From Ascoidea tarda (nom. inval.) (lineage: Eukaryota > Ascomycota > Saccharomycetes > Ascoideales > Ascoideaceae), in assembly GCA_030560485.1 (NCBI GenBank), contig JAKTTS010000083.1:1-40084 (forward strand): a stretch of DNA of 40,084 nucleotides, written 5' to 3'. The notes under the pieces are model-generated. The model had not been told where the DNA came from, made no database searches, and saw only the letters and a list, made by a program, of their open reading frames with translations. This document shows, in pieces, positions 19,157-29,682 of this stretch. The position numbers and the translations under genes are program-made. The stretch's first letter is position 1. Every line of letters begins with the position of its first letter.

Positions 19157-22100
19157 TTAGATTGCACCACTGTTGTATTCGATGGTTTGCCTGGTTATTT
19201 CTTCTGCCCTTTGCATATTTTGAACACATCGAGCTATAGTTTGAATCATAGTAGTCGCGTTTAATGGCTTCGATAAATACTCGTCCATATCAGCATCAAG
19301 ACACTTTTCTTTATCTCCAAGCATTGCGTGGGCCGTCAATGCTATAATTGGAATACGTTCTTTATTATTTTCACGTTCCCAATTTCTGATCATTTGAGTA
19401 GCCTCAAACCCAGAAGCAATAGGCATTTGAACGTCCATTAAAACACAATCAAAGCGATTATTCTGGTCCTTTACTACCTCAAATGCTCGCAATCCATTCT
19501 CAGCAACTTTGACCTTATGACCATGCTTTTCAAGGATTCTTGATGCCACCTTTTGATTAACAACATTATCTTCAGCCAATAGTATTTTATAAGAAACTGG
19601 CCCGTCTTTATTTGGGAAAGGCAACCTGGTTTCTAAAGCTGGTTTCAATAGACATGCAAGATCATTTGCCGAAAGTGGTGTATTTCCATGAACACTTATA
19701 CCCAAATCCAATGCTGTTTTCATGTTCAATACATCAGGCCCCGGGTTAAGTAAAACTAAAGGAACATACTTGACATCTGATAACTGTCTTAATTTTTCCG
19801 CTGCCCTAATAGTATCCATTATAATGATATCGTGGGTAAAAGGTTTTGCTTTAGATATACCCATGAAGGACCTGAGAATGGTTGGATGGAATTGAAGTTC
19901 AACTAATAACTCTTTGATTCCATTTGTTTGCTCATCACTATGTTTTGTAAAGATAACTAAAACATTTTTAGCTAAATATGGAATAAGTTTCTCTACTTGA
20001 CTCGATAAAGGAACGTTAGATCTTTTCACCACCACACTAAAGAAAAACTGAGAGCCTTTTCCATACTCAGAAGTGACCCAAATCCTGCCACCCATCAATT
20101 CAATTAACTGTTTAGAAATCGATAAACCTAATCCAGTGCCTCCAAACCTTCTTGTGGTCGATCCATCTGCTTGTGAAAAAGTATCAAATATCAAATTCAA
20201 TTTTGATTTTTCTATTCCAATACCAGTATCAGTGACTGCAAACTTTAGTTTTAACAAATCTGGATCGTCAAGGAGAATTTTATTTTTATCTTTACTGCTT
20301 TTATCATTGGTAGCTTTATCAGCGCAATAAATATATTTTTTCAATTTCTGATTATCCTCTTCTTCGTCACCTTCGTCCCCGTCTTCATCTGCTTCAACTT
20401 CAATAAAAAAATCATCTTCATCATCAGCTTGTTCTTTAATTCTAATTTTCTTTGGTCCAACACTTGGGTATTTTTGAAAATCTTCTTCTTCTTCCTTCTT
20501 TCCATATAGCTTAACAGATAAACGAACTTCCCCTTTTTTCGTAAACTTTATAGCATTCCCAACTAAATTAATAATCACCTGCCTAAATCTAAATGAATCA
20601 CCAAGTAAATTATCAGGAAACGATTCATCAACTTGATAGATTAAATTCAATTTTCTTTCTATAGCTTTCGCAGCTAGGGTCTTAAGAGCACCAAAAACAG
20701 TGCTTCTAACACTGAAATCTGCCATCTCAACATACATTTTGTTTGCTTCAATTTTTGATATATCTAATATGTCATCAATAATAACTAATAATGAATTTGC
20801 TAAATTATTAACAATTGATAACATTTGGCGCTGATACTGCGTTAATTTACTATCCATCGTCAATTGAGTCATACCAATGATACCATTCATGGGTGTTCGA
20901 ATTTCATGAGACATATTGGCAAGAAATTCAGATTTTGCGCTATTTGCAGCTTCAGCAGCTCTTCTAGCTCTTGAATTTTTTTGAAAAGATTCCTTTAAAC
21001 TAGAAACCATCATGTTGATCTTTTTCTTAAGCTCATCTAATTCACCATTTGCCTCAATTGTAATAAAACTAGAAAAATCTCCCGCTGCTGCTGCAGTTGT
21101 AATTTTTCCAAAAGCTCTGACTTGTGTTGTAATACTTTCTGCCATCAAATTGACATTAGTCGTAATTTCTTTCCAAACGCCATCAACATTTGTTACTCTG
21201 GCCTGCACACCTAAAATTCCGTGAATACCAACTTGAGTAGCAACACGACTTACCTCAAAAACAAACACATCAAGTGAATCAACCATTGAGTTAATAGTGT
21301 CCTTGAGCTCCAAAATTTCACCCTTAGCTTCTACCTCTATCTTCTGACTGAGGTCTCCCTTGGCAACTGCTGTTGTCACCGTAGCAATACTTCTAACTTG
21401 ATTTGTCAAATTATCAGCCATAGCATTAACATTGTTTGTTAACTCTTTCCACAATCCATCAACGTTTGACACATGTGCTTGAACTCCTAATTTACCATCA
21501 ATTCCAACATCCCTTGCCACTTTTGCTACTTCCGAAGCAAATAATTGTAATGAATCAACCATTGTATTAATTGTATCTTTTAGCTGAGCTATTTCACCCT
21601 TAGCTTCAACCAATATCTTTTGAGAAAAATCGCCTCTAGCAACAGCTGTAGTAACTGTTGCAATACTTCTAACTTGATTTGTAAGGTTGTCTGCCATAGC
21701 ATTAACATTATCAGTGACTTCTTTCCATAACCCATTGATACTAGAAACTTGAGCTTGCACACCCAATTTACCATCAATTCCAACATCTTTAGCAACCTTA
21801 GCGACTTCCGATGCAAATACTTGCAAAAAGTCAACCATCCTATTAAGTGTATTTTTTAATTCCAATATTTCTCCAGACGCCTCAACTTCAATTTTTTGCG
21901 AAAAGTCACCATTTGCGACTGCTGTGGTGACTGTGGCAATACTTCTGACTTGATTTGTCAAATTGGCAGCCATTGCGTTCACATTTTCTGTGAGCTCTTT
22001 CCACAATCCATCAACATTAGTGACATGAGCTTGTGCTCCTAACGTACCTTCAACACCTACTTCTTTAGCCACTCTTGTCACCTCTGATCCAAACACCTGT

Positions 22101-24668
22101 AGCGAGTCGACCATTGTGTTAATGGTATCTTTTAGCTGCAATATTTCACCAGATGCTTTCACTTCAATCTTCCGTGACAAGTCACCTTTTGCTACTGCTG
22201 TTGTCACAGCAGCTATACTTCGCACTTGATTCGTCAAATTATCGGCCATAGCATTAACGTTTTCTGTGAGCTCTTTCCATTTACCATCAACATCAGACAC
22301 ATGAGCCTGAACACCTAGTTTACCATCAATACCCACGTCTTTGGCCACCTTGATAACTTCTGATGAGAACACAGAAAGTGAGTCAACCATAGTGTTAATT
22401 GTATTTTTCAATTGTAGAATCTCACCATTTGCTTCCACATCAATTTTTTGAGTCAAATCTCCCTTAGCGACTGCTGTTGTAACTGTNNNNNNNNNNNNNN
22501 NNNNNNNNNNNNNNNNNNNNNNNNNNNNNNNNNNNNNNNNNNNNNNNNNNNNNNNNNNNNNNNNNNNNNNNNNNNNNNNNNNNNNNNNNNNNNNNNNNNN
22601 NNNNNNNNNNNNNNNNNNNNNNNNNNNNNNNNNNNNNNNNNNNNNNNNNNNNNNNNNNNNNNNNNNNNNNNNNNNNNNNNNNNNNNNNNNNNNNNNCAAA
22701 TACTTGTAATGAATCAACCATTGTATTGATTGTGTTCTTCAACTCTGCAATTTCACCTTTTGCTTCAACATCAATCTTCTGACTGAGATCTCCATTTGCG
22801 ACTGCTGTGGTGACTGTGGCAATGCTTCTGACTTGATTTGTCAAGTTGGCAGCCATTGCATTTACATTATCAGTAAGTTCTTTCCATTTACCATCAACAT
22901 TTGACACATGTGCTTGTGCGCCTAGTTTACCATCAATACCCACATCTTTAGCAACTTTTGTCACTTCTGATGCAAATACTTGTAATGAATCAACCATTGT
23001 ATTGATTGTGTTCTTCAACTCTGCAATTTCACCTTTTGCTTCAACATCAATCTTCTGACTGAGATCTCCATTTGCGACTGCTGTGGTGACTGTGGCAATA
23101 CTTCTGACTTGATTTGTCAAATTGGCAGCCATTGCGTTCACATTTTCTGTGAGCTCTTTCCACAATCCATCAACATTAGTGACATGAGCTTGTGCTCCTA
23201 ACGTACCTTCAACACCTACTTCTTTAGCCACTCTTGTCACCTCTGATCCAAACACCTGTAGCGAATCAACCATTGTATTGATTGTTTCTTTCAACTCTAA
23301 TATTTCACCCGAAGCTTCCACATGTATCTTCTGACTGAGATCTCCATTTGCAACTGCTGTAGTGACTGTGGCAATGCTTCTGACTTGATTTGTCAAATTG
23401 GCAGCCATCGCATTCACGTTATCAGTAAGTTCTTTCCAAGCTCCCTCAACGTCTTGAACATCTGCCTGACCTCCTAAAATACCTTTAGTACCAACTTCGA
23501 CTGCTAATGTAGTTACTTGAGTAGCAAAAGATTGTAAGTTATCCACCATTTTGTTTATTGTGAGTTTTAGATCTAAAAGCTCCCCTTTACAATCTGCAGT
23601 TACTTTTTTTGAAAGATCGCCTTCAGCAACAGCGGTTGTGACATTAGCAATATTTCTCACTTGTTCAGTAAGATTTGTAGCCATGGCATTAACATTTTCA
23701 GTTAGTTCTTTCCAAATACCCTCGACATTTTCTACCACTGCTTGACCACCTAATTTACCTTCGACACCAGTTTCTCTTGCCACCCTTGTGACTTCAAAGG
23801 CAAATCGTCTTAGCTGATCAACCATTGTGTTTATAGTAAATTGTAAATCTGATATTTCGCCATTTGTTTGTATGTTTATCTTTCGAGATAAATCGCCCAG
23901 AGCAACTGCTGTGGTTACATCAGCAATTTCCCTTACTTGTTTTGTTATATCAAAGGCCATATTATTTACATGATTAGTGACAACTCTCCAAGCGCCAACA
24001 GTACCGTCGTTTTTAGCCTGGCCACCTAACTCACCTTTGCCAACCTGTTGAGAGATTTCAATTAATTGGGAAACAAAGCCAGATAGCTGGTCCATCATGG
24101 CGTTTGTTATAATTTTGACTTTTAAAATGTCGGCGTCAGATTCAATCGCAAAAATCTCGGCTCTTTTTGAAAGGTCGCCCATTGCCACAGCCAAGATGAT
24201 TGAAGTTATTTCATCCAAATTATGTCTAAATGCTTGATTTGATAGTCTTAATAGATAGTTTTCGTGCTTTAATTTAATTAGGCTCATTTTCATGTTATTA
24301 TCAATATTGTATTCTTCTCCCGGGAGAGTTTTGTCTTTAAAGTAGTTTTTGTAGATATCCAAATGATTCTTTCTCAATAATTGGTCGTTTAAATCCTTTT
24401 GTCTTTTGATTTCTAGATGATTTATGTTTGATACATTTTTAGCGACCATTAATTGGTCATTTAAGTCATTATTAGTATTTTTCAAGATGGCAATTTGGGA
24501 TTTTAGTTGATTATGTTCTCTTAATAGAGTATTTAAGTAATCCAATACTTCTATTCTTATAAAAGAATCACTGGTATTCTCAGAATTGAACTTTTCAGGG
24601 TTTTCTAGTATGGATAGAATATCTAGATTCCTTTTGTTTTCGTGTTTTTGAGTGTTTGAGGAAAACAT
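19157..24668 (-). CDS. NIK1: group III hybrid histidine kinase with expanded HAMP array (interrupted by assembly gap)
   Basis: Nik1/Os-1-type sensor kinase, cytosolic, feeding the Ypd1-Ssk1-Hog1 phosphorelay in fungi and the known target pathway of fludioxonil-type fungicides. Order: coiled coil (about 45-150), HAMP array from about residue 154, HisKA with [11 protein letters not shown] (His codon 20906-20908), HATPase N box ([11 protein letters not shown]), G1 box (DTGIGI) and G2 box (FGGTGLGLS), and a receiver whose phospho-acceptor Asp in VLMDVQMP lies at 19433-19435. There are no transmembrane segments. The 210 Ns at 22487-22696 put the two sides in different frames. HAMP phase predicts 155 missing bases (or 155 plus multiples of 276), which restores one frame and gives about 1818 residues. 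Eleven 92-residue modules plus a final HAMP are present, about twice the usual set. An acidic insert of about 60-80 residues lies between the N and G1 boxes. Confidence 0.93.
20987..24209 (-). repeat. 276-bp tandem coding repeats (HAMP modules)
   Basis: At least eleven modules of 92 codons, most beginning TVTTAVAxGDLSQKI and ending [10 protein letters not shown], followed by a terminal half module. The first three are diverged; the central and later ones are very similar. The units at 22697 and 22973 are nearly identical at the DNA level, and 21909-22105 matches 23068-23264 without a mismatch. Confidence 0.93.
22487..22696. other. assembly gap (210 N)
   Basis: Unsequenced bases lie inside the HAMP repeat array of NIK1. 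The bases before the gap end in GTA TTT G and those after begin ACA GTT ACA ACA; aligned to a complete module, exactly 155 bases are missing for an array with no extra unit, or 431 for one extra unit. The 210 shown fits neither, so it is an estimated gap. Confidence 0.97.
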
Positions 24669-26102
24669 TAGAAATAATCATAAAATTGAAAAGAGAACAA
24701 TTTGGCAATGAATGTCTAATAGATTGAAATAACTGAAGCAATCAAAATAATAAAAAGAATCAATGATAATTAAAACAACAGTATGGTTAAACGAATAAAG
24801 AGACTAAAATCTATATTCAGTCTTAAAGATCGGTCAAATAATTACTTCACCGGTTTTTATTGAGTTTTGAGTTGAGTTAAAAAAATAAAGTCACGTTTTC
24901 GAATTTTTGCATTGGAATGAGATTTTTGAAATATAAACTTCGTATCGCAATTAACGATTTTTTGTTTTAATTTTTTTGTTTTAGTTTTTTTTTGGTAGGC
25001 TGTCCTGAGTTAAAAGCAGGGCAGCAAAGTATTGCCAACATAGTTATACCATGAGATTGAAAAATGCAGTAGTAAAACCAGATCAACTCAAAAACAGATT
25101 AGAACAAGTTGAAACGAACCTCGATAAACTGTGCTATCTTCCCATTCTTATTATGAATTCCCTACAATTAAGAAAGCAGACAGAATTGGATCCTGAGCCA
25201 ATGCTTCCAGTTTGGAGGTGCTCAAAAAAGGAGCTATGGATAAGACAGGTCGATTTGTCTCATTAGTACGGTTCTATGCAGATAGTTGAGTTTGAGAAGG
25301 TTTCCTTCCTTAGTTCAAAATCCTCTATGAAAAGAGCAGTGAGAACAACAATGTTTTGTGTAGATTCTCACAATTTGGTAATCTGAAGGATATAGGGGAG
25401 GAAACAACAAGATGAGAGATTACTGAACCAAAAAGTATACAGAAAACTAAAGTGTTTTTGCTTAATTCTGCTATTAGCAATATACGAACGTTATTCAAAA
25501 ACAGTTCTGAACTACCATTAAGTTTCTAGGTTTGAGTTTCTTTTTCAAATTATTGGGCTGCCCTTCTGTGAAGAGCTCCATTTAAACAGATATGTTTGCA
25601 ATTTTGATTGTATCTCACTGCAAAACACCTTATTGACCCAAAGGCTTGAACTCCTTTGGAAGTGCCTATTGAAAATGGGATGCAAAATCCGGTATTATTC
25701 AGTGTATTTTGGCTTTTGCAATTTTGGATTCTGTCAGTTTTATGAACAGAGGTCTTTGGCATCAGTTGCCAATGGTTTTCATGGAATTGTGGTGAAGAAA
25801 CACCTCTCATCCATCAATAGCAAATCCAAAGTTTTGGTGGAGGATGGATGTTGCACCTATATGTTTGACACTGCACCAGCTGCATTATTTCCGCACATGG
25901 TAACCAGAACAACTCTGCAGCGGTTATCTATCCTCGGAAGTCACACAAAACGACTGGAAAGTCAAATCAAGCTCCCACTGATCTGATATCCGGTATGGAA
26001 GGGTAACGCCTGCTCAAAAAAAGATTGCCATGAACTGCACACACGAAAGATAAAGAAACACTCTTTAGGTGTTTTCTCAACTCCTGTCATTTATTTCCAA
26101 CA
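24669..26102. other. divergent promoter region between NIK1 and UBC1
   Basis: 1.43 kb between two divergent start codons. The first 350 bp (NIK1 side) is AT-rich; about 25010-26050 is richer in GC. It contains a 71-codon ATG frame on + (25051-25266, with a coiled-coil-like start) and an 86-codon ATG frame on - (25550-25810). Neither has a recognisable motif, so both are left uncalled. No TATA box of clear position was found for either gene. Confidence 0.5.
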
Positions 26103-26747
26103 ATGATTTTTTCCAAAAGAATATACAAAGAGTTGCAGGCTATTGAAAAAGACCCATACTCCAGGGTCTCATTCTCTTTGGTCAATCCCAACGACTTGAC
26201 AAAATTGAAAGGTTCGTTTGTTGGTCCTCCTGATACTCCTTATGAGAATGGTACTTTTGTTGTTGATATCGATGTTCCTTCTGATTACCCCTTTACTCCA
26301 CCCAAATGCAAATTTGACACAAAGGTATATCATCCCAATATTTCCTCGCAGACTGGTGCCATTTGTCTTGACATATTGAGCAGGACCTGGTCGCCAATAT
26401 ACACTTTGGAGTCTGTTTTGATTTCCTTACAGCAATTGCTAGAAAGTCCAGAACCATCAGATCCACAAGATGCTATAGTTGCTGAGGTTTATGTCAAAAA
26501 GAAAGCCGAGTTTGATAAGACAGCTAAAGAATGGACCAAAAAATATGCAACTCCTAAAGACACATCTCAAAATTCCTCCAATGATGAACTAGAATACTCA
26601 GGAATTGAACCAGCAACAGTTGAGATTTTTACTTCAATGGGTTATCCCAAAGATAAAGTAATTCAGGTATTGCTTGATTTGGACTATAAAAAGATCAATA
26701 GGTCTGAAGATACAAAGATCAATTCGGTTTTCAATGCTTTGGGTTGA
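26103..26747 (+). CDS. UBC1: ubiquitin-conjugating enzyme E2 with C-terminal UBA domain
   Basis: A 214-residue class II E2, almost the same length as S. cerevisiae Ubc1 (215). The UBC fold covers residues 1-150 with the PFTPPKCKF turn, the HPN motif (77-79) and the catalytic Cys88 in GAICLDIL, the same position as in yeast Ubc1. After a linker, residues about 165-212 form a UBA domain (GIEPATVEIFTSMGYPKDKVIQVL) with the MGY loop. Ubc1 accepts ubiquitin from E1 and extends Lys48 chains, with roles in ER-associated degradation and with the anaphase-promoting complex. The E2 core plus UBA arrangement separates it from Ubc4/5. It is divergently oriented to NIK1. Confidence 0.96.
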   Translation: MIFSKRIYKELQAIEKDPYSRVSFSLVNPNDLTKLKGSFVGPPDTPYENGTFVVDIDVPSDYPFTPPKCKFDTKVYHPNISSQTGAICLDILSRTWSPIYTLESVLISLQQLLESPEPSDPQDAIVAEVYVKKKAEFDKTAKEWTKKYATPKDTSQNSSNDELEYSGIEPATVEIFTSMGYPKDKVIQVLLDLDYKKINRSEDTKINSVFNALG

Positions 26748-26752
26748 TGTTT

Positions 26753-26845
26753 GATTTAAAAGATTTAAAGATTTAAACGATTTAAACAATATAAAAGATT
26801 TAAAAGATTTAAAAAAATTTAAAAAATTTAAAAAATTTAAAAACC
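26753..26845. repeat. GATTTAAA-type repeat after UBC1
   Basis: About ten imperfect copies of GATTTAAA or AATTTAAA begin a few bases after the UBC1 stop. It is probably in the 3' UTR or terminator zone. Confidence 0.75.
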
Positions 26846-27052
26846 TTCAATCAAATTTCAATGAATTCTTAATTAAATTTTATTCAACTCTTATTTAAAT
26901 TTTAATTAAATTTGATTTAAAAAAAAAATAATTAACTATTCTTTAATGTATTTTATACTATAGTAGCATGAATAACACTAGCTGTATCTTTATCTTTGTC
27001 TTTTTATTATACATTTTTTGAGTTTTTTTTGAATTGATCTCAGAAATTGATT

Positions 27053-27230
27053 GATATAATTAATATAATTAATATAATTAATATAATCAATATGAATGTG
27101 AATATAAATATGAATGTGAATGTGAATGTGAATGTGAATGTGAATGTGAATGTGAATGTGAATGTGAATATGAATATGAACATGAATATGAATATGAATA
27201 TAAGTATGAATAGTATGAATAGTATGAATA
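27053..27230. repeat. compound microsatellite (ATAATTAAT)n then (TGAATG)n / (TGAATA)n
   Basis: A 9-bp unit (27053-27089) passes into a hexanucleotide array TGAATG (about 27111-27168) and then TGAATA and AGTATGAAT variants. Open frames here on both strands (Asn-Val or Thr-Phe alternations) are artefacts of the repeat. Confidence 0.9.
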
Positions 27231-27552
27231 ATATAAATGACATTGATATCAAAAAGTTAATAAAATACCGATTTCTCTATAATATCATCTTTATGGTAAT
27301 GTAAGTTTTCAAGTCTCAATTTTTAATGTTTTATTTTTAATTTCCACTTTTCTGATCACACCATATTTTAATTTAAAAGGTTTTTATCATGAAAAAAGAG
27401 AAAAATATTGCCTGAATTCATTATTCAGCAGTCTAGAATCTCTATAATTAAAATTAAATTGGTGTTTGTGTGTATGATTTGCCTATTCGTCCTCTTATTA
27501 TTTTATTATTTTATCATTCTATTACTCTATTATGTTTTACCGAGCAAAAAAA

Positions 27553-27580
27553 CAGTCATTATCAGTCATTATCAGTCATT
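27553..27580. repeat. 10-bp direct repeat CAGTCATTAT x2.8
   Basis: Three consecutive CAGTCATT cores at exact 10-bp spacing in AT-rich DNA. Confidence 0.8.
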
Positions 27581-27628
27581 AATATTAAATTTGAAAACTC
27601 AAATAATAATTAACAAAGATTAACAAAG

Positions 27629-27654
27629 ATTAATTTTCATTAATGAAAATTAAT
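27629..27654. repeat. 26-bp perfect palindrome
   Basis: Arms ATTAATTTTC and GAAAATTAAT flank the self-complementary core ATTAAT. An ATTAACAAAG direct repeat precedes it and a further TAATGAAAAT copy follows. Confidence 0.8.
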
Positions 27655-29337
27655 GAAAATTAACAGAAAGGTTCAAATGGAAGATTCAAATAGAAGATTC
27701 ACTTCAATATTTTTCAGGATTAATGCTTTTTGCAATTAATATTATCTCACCTTGTCTCGAACAGAATAAAAAATAAAAAATAAAATATATAAAATAAAAG
27801 TATCAGGAATTTTTGTTTGGAAAAGTTTTACTATGAGTCACAACTACTTTAAATTTTTCTCATAATTATTTTTGTTCTATTCACTGGTTTGTTTCCTGAA
27901 TTGTGGTCAAATATCAAAACATCAAAACAGGTTTCTCACCACCAAAAAAAATATAAAATATCATTTCTTATTGTCTCTGTGGCTTTTTTCGGCTAACTTG
28001 TTGAAAGCTAAAAATTTGTTAAAATTACCATCTTTGAAATGTTTGATAAGTTTTCTGGTGGATTAGTAATCTTTTTTCAACAAAACAGTAGAGTTTTGTT
28101 GTTATTTTTTCTCAGCAGAATCGAATAAACCCAATTGATTTTGTTTGTGGTAATAATTTTTCTTTTCTTCAGACAATTATCATCGGAGTGGATAGTTGTA
28201 AGCAAAAAAAAACAATACCAAGAGATTTATTTTCCAATTATTTTTTCATTCCCTTTCGCTTCTTTTGATTTTGTACAGATATTTTATCGACAAGAAAAGT
28301 AGACCATCAATGCGAAGGGCACATTGCTCACATCTGTTCAAAAGGCAAAGAGCACAGCTGAGCGTAGTGAATAGCAAATGGTGTTTAGCTTAGCTTAGCT
28401 CAGTTTAGCTTAGCTTGTAATCGGGTTTATTACGATAATTGTGGTTATGGATGATTATTGGAAGAAAGAAAAAGTGATTTAAATACTATGATTGTTTTGG
28501 CAACGAAATAAGAGCAGTAAAATGATAATTCCCGAAGACATTTTGATCGCAGGTTCTCCAGCTAAAAACACAGCAAATCGTAAAACAGGTTATTGATCAA
28601 AAACCGATCAACAGTGAACAATAAACCAGTGCAAATAAATCGTAAAAACATAATTTTAGTAACGCAGAAGCAAGAGACACAACCAAAGCTCCGTTAGAGA
28701 GTAGAGCATTTGTGTTTGGTCTTTGCTTTGTTGAAAGCTGTGGGAGAGGATGGGACGATTGAGAGAATGATTTGGATCTGGCTTGCTCCAGTCTTAAAAA
28801 ACTTAATGACTTATGGGCCAGAGATCATTGCAAATTTCAAGTGTCTCATTCCTCGTTGCAAGGCTGGAGGTGATTAGGTTTGCAGCATTAGCAGAACAAG
28901 AGCTACGCAGAGCCGTCGATAGCCATTTTCTGGATGCTTCAACGGGAAATTGCACCAGATGCTGGAACTGCAACAATAAACAGAGCTGTTCCAGTTTTAG
29001 TCGAGAACCTTAAGTGTGCAAGGCAGAGAAGAAAGCTGTGGTTGATTTACGAAACACAACATTTCTGGCTGTAGAAATTGAGAGTCAAAAAGAAAACGAG
29101 TTGGGCAACCAGCGAATAAGGTTTGATTGCCAGTATCTGCTTTCCATATATATTCCTCAAATGAGTCAATTGATGCCTTTCATTTTCGGTTATTTCATAT
29201 ATTCTTCTGTCAAATTACTCGCAGTTTACAGCACATTTCACAGCACACTTGTATGATCTGAAAGATTAATTGAGCTCTGGATTTCATTGGCCCATAGTGG
29301 GCACAACCCATTTTCAAAACCTCTTGCTGTGTTGGAT

Positions 29338-29393
29338 TATATAAAGAAGGTGGGTGCATCTTATTTGGGCTTGTCTTCCTTTTTTATATATAA
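29338..29393 (+). promoter_or_regulatory. TATA boxes upstream of the 64-residue gene
   Basis: TATATAAA at 29338-29345 and TATATATAA at 29385-29393 lie 143 and 95 bp before the ATG at 29488. Either spacing is suitable for a yeast promoter. Confidence 0.45.
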
Positions 29394-29487
29394 GTGATGG
29401 ATCTCTTTGGTTTTTGATCTGGACTGGCACATACACTTTGCAACTTACACCCACCTACTGAATATCCGGACTATAGCACCGATCACA

Positions 29488-29682
29488 ATGGCTTCCAACC
29501 AACCCTCAGCCAATATAAATACAAACGAAAGTTTCCAGATTGTCTATGTGGAAACCTATAGTGACGTGGAAACAATAAACATCGACGAGGAATATGACAA
29601 ATACAATGAGCTCGCAGAAAAGAATCACCAAAAGGGCACAGCTTGGTTTCGTAATCGAGTCCACAAAATATTTAAAAACTGA
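29488..29682 (+). CDS. small hypothetical protein, 64 residues
   Basis: The open frame extends further upstream only through a TTG; the first ATG is at 29488 in a good context (ATCACAATGGCT). The 64-residue product is hydrophilic, with an acidic middle (VETYSDVETINIDEEYDKYN) and a basic aromatic end (TAWFRNRVHKIFKN), which could form an amphipathic helix. There is no signal peptide or membrane segment. Support for it being real: two TATA-like boxes at suitable distance, GC content and codon choice (AAC, ATC, GAG, CTC) richer than the surrounding DNA, and an ordered charge distribution. I do not recognise the family. A chance frame cannot be excluded. Confidence 0.55.
   Translation: MASNQPSANINTNESFQIVYVETYSDVETINIDEEYDKYNELAEKNHQKGTAWFRNRVHKIFKN

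Larger units (their letters stand above)
26748..29487. other. long intergenic stretch between UBC1 and a small gene
   Basis: The first 1.5 kb is AT-rich with several microsatellites and a long palindrome, listed separately. About 28660-29300 is GC-richer. It carries a 66-codon ATG frame (28813-29013) followed in the same frame by another 80 codons after a single TAA; no homology was recognised. AGCTT-type short repeats lie at about 28386-28416. No tRNA or other RNA gene was identified. Confidence 0.55.

Noticed and set aside
22487-22696. Frameshift splitting NIK1 into two genes
   Set aside because: The phase change coincides with the run of Ns and disappears if the gap is 155 bp, so it is an assembly artefact.
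25051-25266. 71-codon ATG frame with coiled-coil-like start between NIK1 and UBC1
   Set aside because: It is short, unrecognised and inside a divergent promoter; there is not enough support to call a gene.
25308-25322. AGTTCAAAATCC resembling a B box
   Set aside because: It has one base too many in the loop and no A box or cloverleaf is visible.
25550-25810. 86-codon ATG frame on the minus strand upstream of UBC1
   Set aside because: No motif or promoter signal, and the Cys/His content looks random.
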